Counted from the stretch's first letter, positions 41,906-50,514 are shown. The stretch: DNA of 64,000 bases from Streptomyces sp. NBC_01306 (GCF_026340465.1 NZ_JAPEPC010000001.1:4326001-4390000), one strand, 5' to 3'. Notes: generated by a model from the sequence alone, not told the origin. A program made the numbers and translations.

Positions 41906-42963
41906 GTGAGCGACTCGGGCGACATGAGGATCTGGGGCAGGGATCGCGAGGACGAAGAGAGCTCATTCTTCGTACGCGAAGCGCGGACATCAAGAACGGG
42001 CCGCGAGTCTTCAAGCAAGTCACCCTTTCAACGTTCGGCAACCCGGATACAGGTGAAGTCAGGAACGTGCAGCTTCAACTCGCCACCTATCCAAAAAAGT
42101 TGGGCGATAACGGGTACGACTTCGAGAATCCCACGCAAAAATGGCGATGTGAAAATAGCGAAATCGAGCGCCTTGTAGCATTCCTGTCGGATGACGTTAG
42201 GGCCACTGGTAGGTACCGCATCGTTGATGCTGCATCAGCGTCTACTGCCATGCTCACGCTGCTGGAAAATGGTGATGTTGACCCGGCCGCGTTGGGTGCG
42301 GCTCTCTCGGAGCATAGGGATCTTTCTGCTGTTATCGCTGCGTTGACTGCAACGACTGCTGGTCTGTCTGCTGCCGAGGCGGCAGTGATAGCTCGGCGGA
42401 GAGCTGTTCTGAATGAACTGAAAACCCTAGCTGTGCGAGAAGGTGTTACTGAGACAGATATGCAGAAGGCGATGGAGCGGCATCACTGGCTCTTTGGTGG
42501 CCAATATGTTGGAGTAGCTCACAGGCAAAGTCTAACTATGCTGGATCGCCATGACATTCCGCTCGTTGGGGCGAATGGGTCGCTGCATATAGTCGAGCTC
42601 AAGGGGTCCAATATCGAGTCGTTGGTCAAGAAGTACAGGAGCCACCACATTGTCGGGAGCGAGGTTCATGAGGCGACTAGCCAGGTTATGAATTATCTTA
42701 AGCATCTAGACCAGCAAGGCGCCAGCATGGAGCAAACTTTTAGGAATAATCATGGAGTGGAATATGATACGAGCAGACTCTGCGGAACGGTCGTTATGGG
42801 GCATTCTAGATTTGTTCCGGGTGTAGGTAGGAAGATAATTGATCAGACACTGCGTACCTTCAACTCGCACCTGAGCCGAGTTGAAGTTATGACCTATGAA
42901 GATGTGCTTGACAGGGCGGAAATGGCGCTTCGTTTCGAAGAAAGCACAGCTGACGACCAATAG
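41906..42963 (+). CDS. sduA: Shedu-family (DUF4263) anti-phage nuclease with an apparent frameshift near 41985
   Basis: The C-terminal 200 residues match SduA/DUF4263: MERHHWLFGGQYVGVAHR, then DIPLVGANGSLHIVELKGSN with the E.K of a PD-(D/E)XK nuclease (GAG 42595, AAG 42601), then KKYRSHHIVGSEVHEATSQV. Shedu alone protects bacteria from phage. The likely start is GTG 41906 with GAGGGG 8 bases upstream (SDSGDMRIWGRDREDE...SSFFVREAR). That frame must shift at about 41985 to join SADIKNGPRVFKQVTLSTFG, which continues to 42963. A one-base loss in the cgcgg run explains it. Codon use is clearly less GC-rich than in neighbours, indicating recent transfer. Confidence 0.85.
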
Positions 42964-43023
42964 TGCCGCTTAGCGATTTACGGGTAAGCGAAGTGCGTGC
43001 TCAATTTTCTTCGAGGGGGAGGC

Positions 43024-43734
43024 ATGCTGCACCGTCTGCGCAGTTTGTGGCGAGAAACACCGTCAGTCACAAGACGCCTCTGCGTCGTCATGCCTGCGAC
43101 GGGTGGTCTGCTGATTGCAGTGGGCCTGGCTGGTGACGCAAAAGGTTGGTGGGAGGGGTACAGCTTTCTCACCAACCTGGTATCCAGCCTGACTGGCCTC
43201 ATGTTTGCGGTGCCGTTCGCCCTCGTTGTTCTTAGTCGACTTAGTGAAACTCACGCGGAACTGGCCGAGCGGCGAGCCGCAATCCGCTTCGGTGAGCGCA
43301 CCGTCCGAAATTTCTTGGCAATTCTTGTGCCAGTTAAGAGTGCCCTGCGTGATGAGCTGATGGCATTCGTTCATCCGGACCGGTCCGACATGCAGCAGCT
43401 GCTTGACGAGATTAAGGAAAAGCTGCGTCAGTATGACGCCATTCTGGAAAGTGTCGAAGAGCGCTGGCGGGTCGTAAGTGACCAAGCGATGCCTAGGCTA
43501 GCTGAGGTTGGTATGCGGCTCGAAATGGAATCTTCTGCGACTCGCTATGTTCAGGCGGTTGGGAGTCTCTCCCAGCTGAAGAGCTATGTTGCTGACATCC
43601 ACGTTGCGCCGCCCGGTAGTTCGGGCACGCATCTCGTCCATGATGGAGGCCGTGGAGTGGTCGGCAGTATAATTGCTGCTATTGACGAATTGCCCACGTC
43701 GGCCCGATTCCGTTTTACGGAAGATGGGTCTTGA
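43024..43734 (+). CDS. Small 2-TM protein with helical cytoplasmic domain, downstream of Shedu
   Basis: 236 aa. Two close membrane helices (about 20-38 and 50-74: LTGLMFAVPFALVVLSRL) are followed by a long helical, coiled-coil-like part (MQQLLDEIKEKLRQYDAILESVEERW). Helix pair plus coiled coil suits an oligomeric membrane effector or anchor; no family recognised. ATG 43024 is directly preceded by GAGGGGGAGG; GTG 42997 is an alternative. It lies 60 bases after Shedu with the same low-GC codon use, so probably the same unit. Confidence 0.65.
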   Translation: MLHRLRSLWRETPSVTRRLCVVMPATGGLLIAVGLAGDAKGWWEGYSFLTNLVSSLTGLMFAVPFALVVLSRLSETHAELAERRAAIRFGERTVRNFLAILVPVKSALRDELMAFVHPDRSDMQQLLDEIKEKLRQYDAILESVEERWRVVSDQAMPRLAEVGMRLEMESSATRYVQAVGSLSQLKSYVADIHVAPPGSSGTHLVHDGGRGVVGSIIAAIDELPTSARFRFTEDGS

Positions 43735-43870
43735 AAGTCCGACTTGGAGGTTAAAGCACGACGTTGGGCCATGATCTTAGAGACTCGCCCCAAAGTGGCT
43801 GCCTAAAGCCGTGGAGCCGACCGCCCCAAGCCATAGAGGGTGTCTTCCTGGCCTTCCCCGCATGCACGCA

Positions 43871-43933
43871 GCGGGCCGCCGGGCCCGGCCAGCCGGGGCG
43901 GAGACATGAGGCAGGCCGGGCCCGGCGGCCCGC
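43871..43933. terminator. 20-bp perfect GC hairpin after the defence genes
   Basis: Arms GCGGGCCGCCGGGCCCGGCC (43871-43890) and its exact complement (43914-43933) with a 23-base loop. At 137 bases after the 2-TM gene it may end that operon; such a stem is far above terminator average. Confidence 0.65.
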
Positions 43934-44015
43934 GCCCGCGCCGTGCGCGGGCCTTGATGAAGTAGAGAAACTCTTACCGCACCAGCCACTCGGACGACTT
44001 GGGCGCCCCAGCGCC

Positions 44016-44224
44016 TCAGAGAGCGATTGGCCTGTATGTCAACGCTCGGTCGACAATCTTCTCCGCCGTCAGGCCCGGCTCGAAGTCCCAGAAGGTGTAG
44101 TCGCTGACGTGAGGACATGCCAGGACACGCACCAACACGTCGAGCAGCTGGCCCGCCTCCGCCCCAGTCGCGGTGTCGGTTCCATGGGGTGCCGTACCAG
44201 TCGGACCGCTTCCTCACGGCTCAT
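44016..44224 (-). pseudogene. E9imm-like small protein gene, frameshifted
   Basis: From ATG 44224 the reverse strand reads MSREEAVRLVRHPME, the start of Streptomyces E9imm-type (colicin-immunity-like) peptides. The matching C-terminal part, CPHVSDYTFWDFEPGLTAEK and VDRALTYRPIAL, ends at 44016 in a different frame. The span of 209 bases is one short of a multiple of three, so one base has been lost. Family named from memory of the pattern. Confidence 0.6.
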
Positions 44225-44244
44225 CCGACGCACCGGGTCCGTGT

Positions 44245-44480
44245 TCACAGGGTCTTGATTAGCCGGCGCCCGTCATGGCTGCGCATGTGGGGGCCTGCCC
44301 CGTCCAGCGCGTCCAGGAGGCGGATGGCGTAGACCTCGGCCATGCAGTCCTCGACCTCTGAGGGGGTGAGCCAGGCAACCGCCGAGGACTCGTCGGAGGT
44401 TCGCTCGTATCCTCCTGACGGCTTGCACCGGAAGACCAGGGCGACGATGCCGCGGGTGGTGTTCTTGTAGACGCCGGTCT
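44245..44480 (-). pseudogene. 3' fragment of a NUDIX hydrolase gene
   Basis: The reverse strand reads TGVYKNTTRGIVALVFRCKP, SDESSAVAWLTPSEVEDCM, YAIRLLDALD, then stop: the C-terminal half of an actinobacterial NUDIX protein. The NUDIX box itself (GX5EX7REUXEE) is absent. Homology ends at about 44480, exactly where the integrase fragment begins on the other strand, so a deletion or recombination joined the two. Confidence 0.75.
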
Positions 44481-45091
44481 CCGACACGGTCCAGGCCCTC
44501 AAGCGGCACCGTGTCCAGCAGGACAAGGACCGCGAGGAGTGGGGGAGCGCCTGGGTGGAGACCGGGAGGGTCTTCACCCGCGAGAACGGCGAACTACTCC
44601 ACCCTGCCAACATCACAAGGCGGTTCATCGACCTGTACGAGGAGATCACCCTCCCGCCGGTCCGGCTCCATGACCTCCGCCACGGTGCCGCGACTCTGGC
44701 TCACGCGGCCGGTGCCGGCCTGAAGGACATCCAGGAGATGCTCGGCCACTCCTCGATCACCATCACGTCGGACACGTACACGAGCCTGCTCCCCGAGGCA
44801 GATCTGGCAATCGCGGAGGCCGCGGCCCGGCTCGTGCCGCGAGCGCACGCCACTCCTGGGAACGCCGGTTCTGGGACGGACGCCCGGCCGACTGAAGCGG
44901 ACGAGTCCGTGTCGGACGGTGCTGATCCGTTGGGAGCTATTTCGGAGATCAACTCTCCGTCCGCTCACGCAAACGGCCCCGGACGCGAAGTCCGAGGCCG
45001 AATAGAGCGCCTTCCTGGGGGAGAAGCCCCAGGTCAGCGGGGTAATGCACTGTGCCCCCGGCAGGATTCGAACCTGCGACACCCGCTTTAG
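44481..45091 (+). pseudogene. 3' fragment of a tyrosine-recombinase integrase
   Basis: Reads TVQALKRHRVQQDKDREEWG, ETGRVFTRENGELLHP, then the catalytic part HDLRHGAATLAHAAG (Arg, His), LGHSSITITSDTYTSL (His, Tyr). The N-terminal half and first catalytic Arg are missing. The frame runs into the tRNA-Arg and stops at 45091, as is usual for integrases encoded beside their attachment site. Without its front half it is not expected to excise the element. Confidence 0.85.
44974..45000. terminator. Hairpin downstream of tRNA-Arg
   Basis: CGGCC-c-CGGAC and GTCCG-a-GGCCG with a 5-base loop, 53 bases beyond the tRNA 3' end. A closely similar hairpin sits beside the decayed tRNA copy near 32743. Confidence 0.65.
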
Positions 45092-45125
45092 GAGAGCGGT
45101 GCTCTATCCCCTGAGCTACGAAGGC
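45053..45125 (-). tRNA. tRNA-Arg (anticodon CCT)
   Basis: 73 nt. On the reverse strand the acceptor GCCTTCG pairs with CGGGGGC, D-arm GCTCAGGGGATAGAGC, anticodon loop CTCCTAA giving CCT, T-arm GCAGGTTCGAATCCTGC, discriminator A; CCA is not encoded. Intact and presumably functional; its 3' half is the attachment site of the island to its left. Confidence 0.93.
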
Positions 45126-45360
45126 GAGCCGTCAGCCACTGACCGACCCCGACAGGGTACCGGATGCGGAGTCGGCGGGTCTTGTGCGTCCTGCCTTCGC
45201 CGTCCGCGGCCCGTTCAGTGGCGGGGCCGGGGCGGTGAGGGGGACGCCACTGGGCCCTCTCGGTGGGGTAGGCCCAGTGTGCGGTGCGTGGTGTGCCCGG
45301 GGCTCGGGGCTGGTGGCGACCGGGTGCACCACACACCGCTGTGCGGATCGTGGGTGCGGG

Positions 45361-46287
45361 TTACTCCTCGACCAGCATTCCGCTGCGCAGGCTCTTCAGG
45401 ATGCGCGACAGGAGGCGGGAGACGTGCATCTGGGAGATGCCCAGCTTCTCGCCGATCTGGGACTGAGTCAGCTCCTCGCCGAAGCGCATCTCCACGATGC
45501 GGCGTTCGCGGCTGTCCAGCTTGCTCAGCAGCGGTGCCAGGGCGTGCAGGTCCTCGACCGTCTCCATCGCCGGGTCGGCCTCGCCCAGGACGTCGGCGAA
45601 GGTGCGGCCGCTCTTGGTGGCCTGGCCGTCGCCGGTCGACTCGTTGGGCATGTCCAGCGAGCCGGCGGTGTAGCCGTTGCTCGCGACGATGCCTTCGACG
45701 ATCTCCTCCTCGGTGAGCTGGAGGTGCCTGGCTAGTTCGGCGACGGTCGGGTCGCGGTCGAGCTCGACCGCCAGCTTTTCCTTCCCCTTGGCGATCTCGA
45801 CCCGCAACTCCTGCAGCCTGCGCGGGACATGGACCGCCCAGCTGGTGTCACGGAAGAAGCGCTTGATCTCGCCGACGATGTAAGGAACGGCAAATGTAGT
45901 GAATTCAACTTCGCGAGACAGGTCGAACCGGTCGATGGCCTTGATGAGACCGATCGTGCCGACCTGGTTGATGTCTTCCATCTCGCCGCTGCCGCGGTGA
46001 CGGAAGCGGCTCGCCGCGAACCTCACCAGCGAAAGGTTCATTTCAATAAGGGTGTTGCGGGCGTACTGGTATTCGTGCGTGCCCTCTTCGAGGACCTGGA
46101 GCTGGTCGAAAAAGATTTTGGAAAGCGCTCGTGCGTCCTTCGGTGCGACCTTCCCCGCATCCTCGATCCAGGGGAGATCTCCCACCTCCGGCGGCGCCGG
46201 TGCGGCAGCGGTAAGTGCCGGCTCGGCAGATACCGGCTCAGCAGGTGCCGACTCAGTCGTGGCGGCATGAGCGAATGTCTGCGTCAT
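45361..46287 (-). CDS. RNA polymerase sigma factor of the SigB/SigF/SigG type
   Basis: 308 aa. Region 2 reads SLVRFAASRFRHRG, MEDINQVGTIGLIKAIDRFD, EFTTFAVPYIVGEIKRFFRD; region 3 ARHLQLTEEEIVEGI; region 4 LDSRERRIVEMRFGEELTQSQIGEKLGISQMHVSRLLSR. Such sigma factors direct stress or development genes and are held by anti-sigma kinases. Start ATG 46287 has GGGGAGG 8 bases upstream. Its leader contains a 13-bp hairpin, and an anti-sigma-like gene is divergent. Confidence 0.9.
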   Translation of the reverse strand: MTQTFAHAATTESAPAEPVSAEPALTAAAPAPPEVGDLPWIEDAGKVAPKDARALSKIFFDQLQVLEEGTHEYQYARNTLIEMNLSLVRFAASRFRHRGSGEMEDINQVGTIGLIKAIDRFDLSREVEFTTFAVPYIVGEIKRFFRDTSWAVHVPRRLQELRVEIAKGKEKLAVELDRDPTVAELARHLQLTEEEIVEGIVASNGYTAGSLDMPNESTGDGQATKSGRTFADVLGEADPAMETVEDLHALAPLLSKLDSRERRIVEMRFGEELTQSQIGEKLGISQMHVSRLLSRILKSLRSGMLVEE

Positions 46288-46325
46288 GTCTTTCAGCCTC
46301 CCCAAGTAGCGGACCCCGTTCAATG

Positions 46326-46376
46326 TCCGCTCCTGCCCGGAGGTCGCGGTTTCAATCCCCTCAGGGCAGGAGCGGA
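46326..46376. promoter_or_regulatory. 13-bp inverted repeat in the sigma-factor leader
   Basis: TCCGCTCCTGCCC (46326-46338) and GGGCAGGAGCGGA (46364-46376) pair perfectly around a 25-base loop, 39 bases upstream of the sigma start. Could be an RNA hairpin or an operator. The rest of the 355-base gap 46288-46642 shows no gene. Confidence 0.6.
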
Positions 46377-46642
46377 TAAGGGTGTGGTGGTTTGTCCGGG
46401 TATCTCCCTTAGGTCGGCCCCAGGTTCGCTTCGCATCTGTCTCGTTCGCTGCCCCCCCCGGTGCCGTCGTGCCTCAGGCGGCTGGGGTCTCTGGTTCCCT
46501 GCCCTTTCTGCTCCATGCGTGTTCCTGCATGTGAGTGAATGGCGGGCATTTCCGCTGGATCCTCTCGGCTGGGGTAAGCGCGCAGCTACACGGAGATCAA
46601 CAGACGCGCCAAGAAGGGCGTTTCTATAGGCGGGTGAGTCAT

Positions 46643-47095
46643 ATGCATCAGGTGCATCAGGAATTCGGCGAGCGGAGCCTCGGTGTCGGTGTCGGTGTCG
46701 GTGTCGACGTCGATGGCCGTCAGTCCGTCGACTGGATCTGTCAGCCGCGTCTCGCGGCCGATGCCCGGGAGGCTGCCTTCAGGTTTCTCGCCGGGCTGCA
46801 TCCCGCGCCGCCCGCGCACGTGTCGCAGAATCTGGTCCTCTTGGTCTCCGAACTCGTCACCAACGCCCTGCGCCATGCCGGAGGCGTGACCGTCCTGCGG
46901 CTCAGGGCCGACCGGTGCAGTGTCGAAGTCGCCGTCGTGGATCCCAGCCCGGCTCATCCGCAGGACCGCACCCCCGACCTGGCCGGGCGTAACGGTGGGT
47001 TCGGCTGGCCGATGGTCCAGCGGCTCGCCCGTACCGTTGCCGTGCGCAACGAGGTCGGCGGCGGGAAGGCGGTCTGCGCCACCCTGACGCGGTGA
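46643..47095 (+). CDS. Anti-sigma regulatory factor-like ATP-binding protein (HATPase)
   Basis: 150 aa, RsbW/SpoIIAB-like single domain. N-box helix NLVLLVSELVTNALRHAGG, then VVDPSPAHP and GRNGGFGWPMVQRLA for ATP binding. A short Val/Gly/Asp repeat near the N-terminus comes from four ggtgtc hexamers. Family members bind or phosphorylate sigma/anti-anti-sigma proteins; the divergent sigma gene is the obvious candidate partner. ATG 46643 or GTG 46634. Confidence 0.8.
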   Translation: MHQVHQEFGERSLGVGVGVGVDVDGRQSVDWICQPRLAADAREAAFRFLAGLHPAPPAHVSQNLVLLVSELVTNALRHAGGVTVLRLRADRCSVEVAVVDPSPAHPQDRTPDLAGRNGGFGWPMVQRLARTVAVRNEVGGGKAVCATLTR

Positions 47096-47198
47096 CGCGG
47101 TGACGCGGATTTCCTTTGGGCGGTGGGGTGCTGGAGGCCGGGGTGTGCTTCTTCTTGACCCGGTGCAGATGCGGGCATAGCGTCCCAGGGGACTGAGC

Positions 47199-47206
47199 AA
47201 GCGCTT
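47199..47206. promoter_or_regulatory. AAGCGCTT palindrome before the acyl-CoA ligase
   Basis: AGCAAGCGCTTAG, 14 bases upstream of the start. TetR-type repressors of fatty-acid genes often bind such AAGCGCTT-centred sites in actinobacteria. Its position over the leader suits repression. Confidence 0.35.
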
Positions 47207-47220
47207 AGAGAGGGACTTCA

Positions 47221-49053
47221 GTGCCGCAGACCGAGCCCCCCACTGCTTCGCACGACCCCGCCGCCCAAGCCGTCCCTGCTCCTGCTTCCGGCCCCGGCCC
47301 CGCCGCCGTCGAAGCGACGCTGTGTGCTCCCGGCGCCCCCTTCGCCGTGGTCGCCGCGGAGGACGGTTCTCCGGTGTACGCGAGTGGGCCCCGCACCCTG
47401 CGGGAGTTCGTCGAAGCCGTCTGGGCCTTCGGGGACCAGCCGTTCCTCGTCGCCGAGAGCGGCACGTACACCTATGGCGAGTTCTTCGCGGCCGCCTCCG
47501 CGCTCGCCCGGCGGTTCGTGGACGTGTACGGGCTCCTGCCGGGTGACCGTGCGGTGGTCGCGATGCGGAACCATCCCGAGTGGCAGATCGCCTTCTGGGC
47601 CGCAGAGTTGGCCGGTCTCGTCGCCGTACCGCTCAACGCCTGGTGGACCGAGGACGAGTTCACGTACGCCCTGGACGACTGCCGGCCCCGTGTCCTGCTG
47701 GTCGACGGTGAACGGCTGGGGCGGGTCCTGCCGTGGGCCGAGCGGCAGGGGGCGGAGCCGGACGCGGACGCGGGGCCGTGGATCGTCGCCTTCCACCACG
47801 ATGGAACCGGAACCGGAACCGGAACCGGAACCGGAAACGGAAACGGAACCGAGACCGAGACCGCGTACGAGCGTTTTGAGCGCTACGTCGAGCTGCCCGC
47901 CGCCGACCCCGCGCTCGGTCCGCCCGACGTGGAGGTCCGCCCCGAGGACGACGCCACGATCATCTACACCTCGGGCACCACAGGCCGCCCCAAGGGCGCG
48001 GTGGCGACGCATCTGGCGCAGGTCGGCGCCATGATGAACCCCCTCTACCACGCTGCCGCCTCCGCACTGGCGCGCGGCACGGTTCCCGGTCAGGGGCCCG
48101 CGCCGGTGGCACTGATGACCTTCCCCTTCTTCCATGTGGCCGCCTTCACCAGCGTTTACGCGGCGATGTCCGCCGGCGGCACCCTCGTCCTGATGCGGAA
48201 GTGGGACGCGGAGAAGGCCCTGACCGCCATCCGTGCGCATGGCGTCACGTTCTACGCGGGCGTGCCCGCCACCGCGCTGCAACTGCTCGACGCGGCCGAG
48301 CGCAGCGGCGACGGCCTGGAGAGTCTGGTCATGCTCAGCACCGGAGGTGCCGCCGCCCCGCCCGATCTCGTACGCACGGTCGTGGCCCGGCACGGCGGGC
48401 GGATCGAGCCCCGGAACGGATATGGGCTGACGGAGACCTGCGGCGGCGTACTGGCGAACTTCGGAGCCGAGTACCGCGCCCACCCGGAGAGCGTCGGCCG
48501 CCCGACGCCCGCCACCGAGGTGCGCATCGCGGACCGGTCGGGCCGGGCGCTGGGCGACGGCGACATCGGTGAGCTGTGGCTGCGCGGGCAGGCGCTCGTC
48601 CGCGGGTACTGGAACGCCCCCGAGGCCACCGCGGCCGCCTTCCAGGACGGCTGGTTCAGGACCGGGGACCTCGCGACCGTCCACGAGGGGCGGGTCAACG
48701 TCGTGGACCGGATCAAGGACATGGTCGTCAGGGGCGGCGAGAACGTGTACTGCGTCGAGGTGGAGGCCGCTCTGCACGCGCATCCCGATGTGCTCGACGC
48801 GGCCGTGCTCGGGGTCGCGCACCCGGTCCTCGGCGAGGAGGTCGCCGCCGTGGTGCAGCTGCGGGACGGCAGCGAGGCCACGCCTGACGTGCTCCGGGCG
48901 CATGTCGGGGAGACGCTGGCCGCTTTCAAGGTTCCCGCGTACGTCTTCGTACGGGCGGAGCCGCTGCCCCGCAACGCGACGGGCAAGGTGCTCAAGCGCG
49001 AGCTGCGCGGGCCCGTCCAGGAGCAGGTGTCGCAGGTGTCGCGGGCCGACTGA
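47221..49053 (+). CDS. Fatty-acid-type acyl-CoA ligase (FadD-like)
   Basis: 610 aa, complete ANL enzyme. Phosphate loop IIYTSGTTGRPKGAV, GYGLTETCGG, WFRTGDLATVHEGRVNVVDRIKDMVVRGGENV, and catalytic lysine in NATGKVLKREL. It activates fatty or aromatic acids to CoA esters. A stretch of about 20 residues near 195-213, alternating Gly-Thr, Gly-Asn and Glu-Thr, is an insertion made by a hexanucleotide repeat (47803-47862) on a surface loop. GTG start with AGAGAGGGA. Confidence 0.92.
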   Translation: MPQTEPPTASHDPAAQAVPAPASGPGPAAVEATLCAPGAPFAVVAAEDGSPVYASGPRTLREFVEAVWAFGDQPFLVAESGTYTYGEFFAAASALARRFVDVYGLLPGDRAVVAMRNHPEWQIAFWAAELAGLVAVPLNAWWTEDEFTYALDDCRPRVLLVDGERLGRVLPWAERQGAEPDADAGPWIVAFHHDGTGTGTGTGTGNGNGTETETAYERFERYVELPAADPALGPPDVEVRPEDDATIIYTSGTTGRPKGAVATHLAQVGAMMNPLYHAAASALARGTVPGQGPAPVALMTFPFFHVAAFTSVYAAMSAGGTLVLMRKWDAEKALTAIRAHGVTFYAGVPATALQLLDAAERSGDGLESLVMLSTGGAAAPPDLVRTVVARHGGRIEPRNGYGLTETCGGVLANFGAEYRAHPESVGRPTPATEVRIADRSGRALGDGDIGELWLRGQALVRGYWNAPEATAAAFQDGWFRTGDLATVHEGRVNVVDRIKDMVVRGGENVYCVEVEAALHAHPDVLDAAVLGVAHPVLGEEVAAVVQLRDGSEATPDVLRAHVGETLAAFKVPAYVFVRAEPLPRNATGKVLKRELRGPVQEQVSQVSRAD

Positions 49054-49170
49054 TCCGCCGCGAAGGGGGGTGCTGGGGGAGCGGTCGGTCAGGTATGGCA
49101 GGGCGCGTCAGGAACGCCAGGTGCGTCAGGAATTCAGGAACGTCAGGCGCGTAGGTGCGTCAGGTGCGCG

Positions 49171-50514
49171 TCAGGAGCGGGTGATGCGTACCCGGTAGTC
49201 CCCGGACTTGTCCTTGCCGGTGATCTTGATGATGATCCCGTGCGCCGCGTCGGTGAAGGTCTGGCCCACCGTGTACGGGGCGTCCGACAGTTCGGCCTGC
49301 ACATTGGCGCGCAGGGTGCAGCCGCCGCTGTCCGGGGTGCTGTCCCGGACGGAGACCGGGCCCTGGCCGGTGTCGACGTCGCCGTCGACGCGGTAGACGA
49401 GTACCCCCGGGCGGCACACCGCGTCGTCGTTGCCCGCCCGGGTCCTGACCTCGACCACATAGGCGGCGGACTCGGACATCGGGATCACCGCCAGCTTGGT
49501 GCCGCCGCGTTCCTCCAGCGGGGAGAGCGCCGCCTCGTGGGTGCCGGGCGTCGACGCGCAGCTGACCTGGTTGTCGTCCAGCCAGCCGAGCTTCCACTTG
49601 TGCCAGCCCAGCATGTCGTTGTTGGCCCCCCAGTCCTCGGACATGATGTCCCAGTGCCCGACCGAGCCGCCGCCGCTGGAGGTGTAGAGGTCGGGGAGGC
49701 CGAAGGTGTGGCCGTTCTCGTGCGGCAGGACGCGGTAGCCGGTGCGGTCGTACGAACCCGATCCGTCGTCCTGACGGCTGTAGATGAACGACATGTTGGA
49801 GAGCTTGACGCCGTCCGCGACGGGCGCCTCGTCGTTGCCGGAGAACGTCACCGAGAGCACGGTGTCCAGCGCGGAAGGGCCCGCGTTCGGGGTGGCCAGC
49901 ACGTTGATCAGGTCGTACTTGCGGAAATCCACCTGCCGGTCGGCGGCCTTCGCGATGTCCTGGGCGAGCCGACGGTAGCCCGGCTGGTAGGGGGAGCCCC
50001 GCTGTATTCCGTACGAGCTGAACGGCGACGGCATCCGCAGCCAGCGCTTGACGGGGGCCTCGGGGTGGTAGTTGAGCCGCCCGTAGGAGCTCGTGCGGTA
50101 CCAGTTCGAGGTCTGCGGGAAGAACTCGCCGTACCGCTTCATCGCGGGCTCGGACCCATGCGCGTCCGGGAAGTCGACCATGAGCGTGAGGGCGTGGATG
50201 GAGCCGGTCGAGCGGGCGTAGCCCGGTGCGGTGGGCAGTCCCTCGGACATCTGGACGCCCAGCGCGCCGCCGATCCGGCACGGGCCGAGCGATACGGCGG
50301 AGTCGGCGCGTACGGCGAGCCGGCCGGTGGTGGCCGCGGGGCCGCCCGGCGGGGTCCGCTGGATCAGGGTGGTGCTGCCCGAGGTCAGCGCGGCCAGTGC
50401 GAGCGCGGCCAGGGTGACGACGGCCAGCGGACGGCGGGGGGAACGTATCCGGTAGCGGGGGGTCTGTGAACGGCCTGAGGGGCTGCCGCTCGACCTGGGG
50501 CGGGTCTGATGCAT
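49171..50514 (-). CDS. Secreted M6-family metalloprotease
   Basis: 447 aa from ATG 50514 (preceded by AAGGCGAAGG). Arg-rich leader and hydrophobic stretch LAVVTLAALALAALTSG form a signal peptide or anchor. Zinc motif HENGHTFGLPDLY (HExxH) lies in an M6 peptidase domain like immune inhibitor A (LTLMVDFPDAHGS, YYRTSSYG-like NWYRTSSYG). Expected to degrade extracellular protein. Confidence 0.87.
   Translation of the reverse strand: MHQTRPRSSGSPSGRSQTPRYRIRSPRRPLAVVTLAALALAALTSGSTTLIQRTPPGGPAATTGRLAVRADSAVSLGPCRIGGALGVQMSEGLPTAPGYARSTGSIHALTLMVDFPDAHGSEPAMKRYGEFFPQTSNWYRTSSYGRLNYHPEAPVKRWLRMPSPFSSYGIQRGSPYQPGYRRLAQDIAKAADRQVDFRKYDLINVLATPNAGPSALDTVLSVTFSGNDEAPVADGVKLSNMSFIYSRQDDGSGSYDRTGYRVLPHENGHTFGLPDLYTSSGGGSVGHWDIMSEDWGANNDMLGWHKWKLGWLDDNQVSCASTPGTHEAALSPLEERGGTKLAVIPMSESAAYVVEVRTRAGNDDAVCRPGVLVYRVDGDVDTGQGPVSVRDSTPDSGGCTLRANVQAELSDAPYTVGQTFTDAAHGIIIKITGKDKSGDYRVRITRS

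Noticed and set aside
41237-42178. 313-codon plus-strand frame spanning the defence intergenic gap
   Set aside because: Most of it has no protein-like character or ribosome site; only the part from GTG 41906 looks real, as the front of the Shedu gene.
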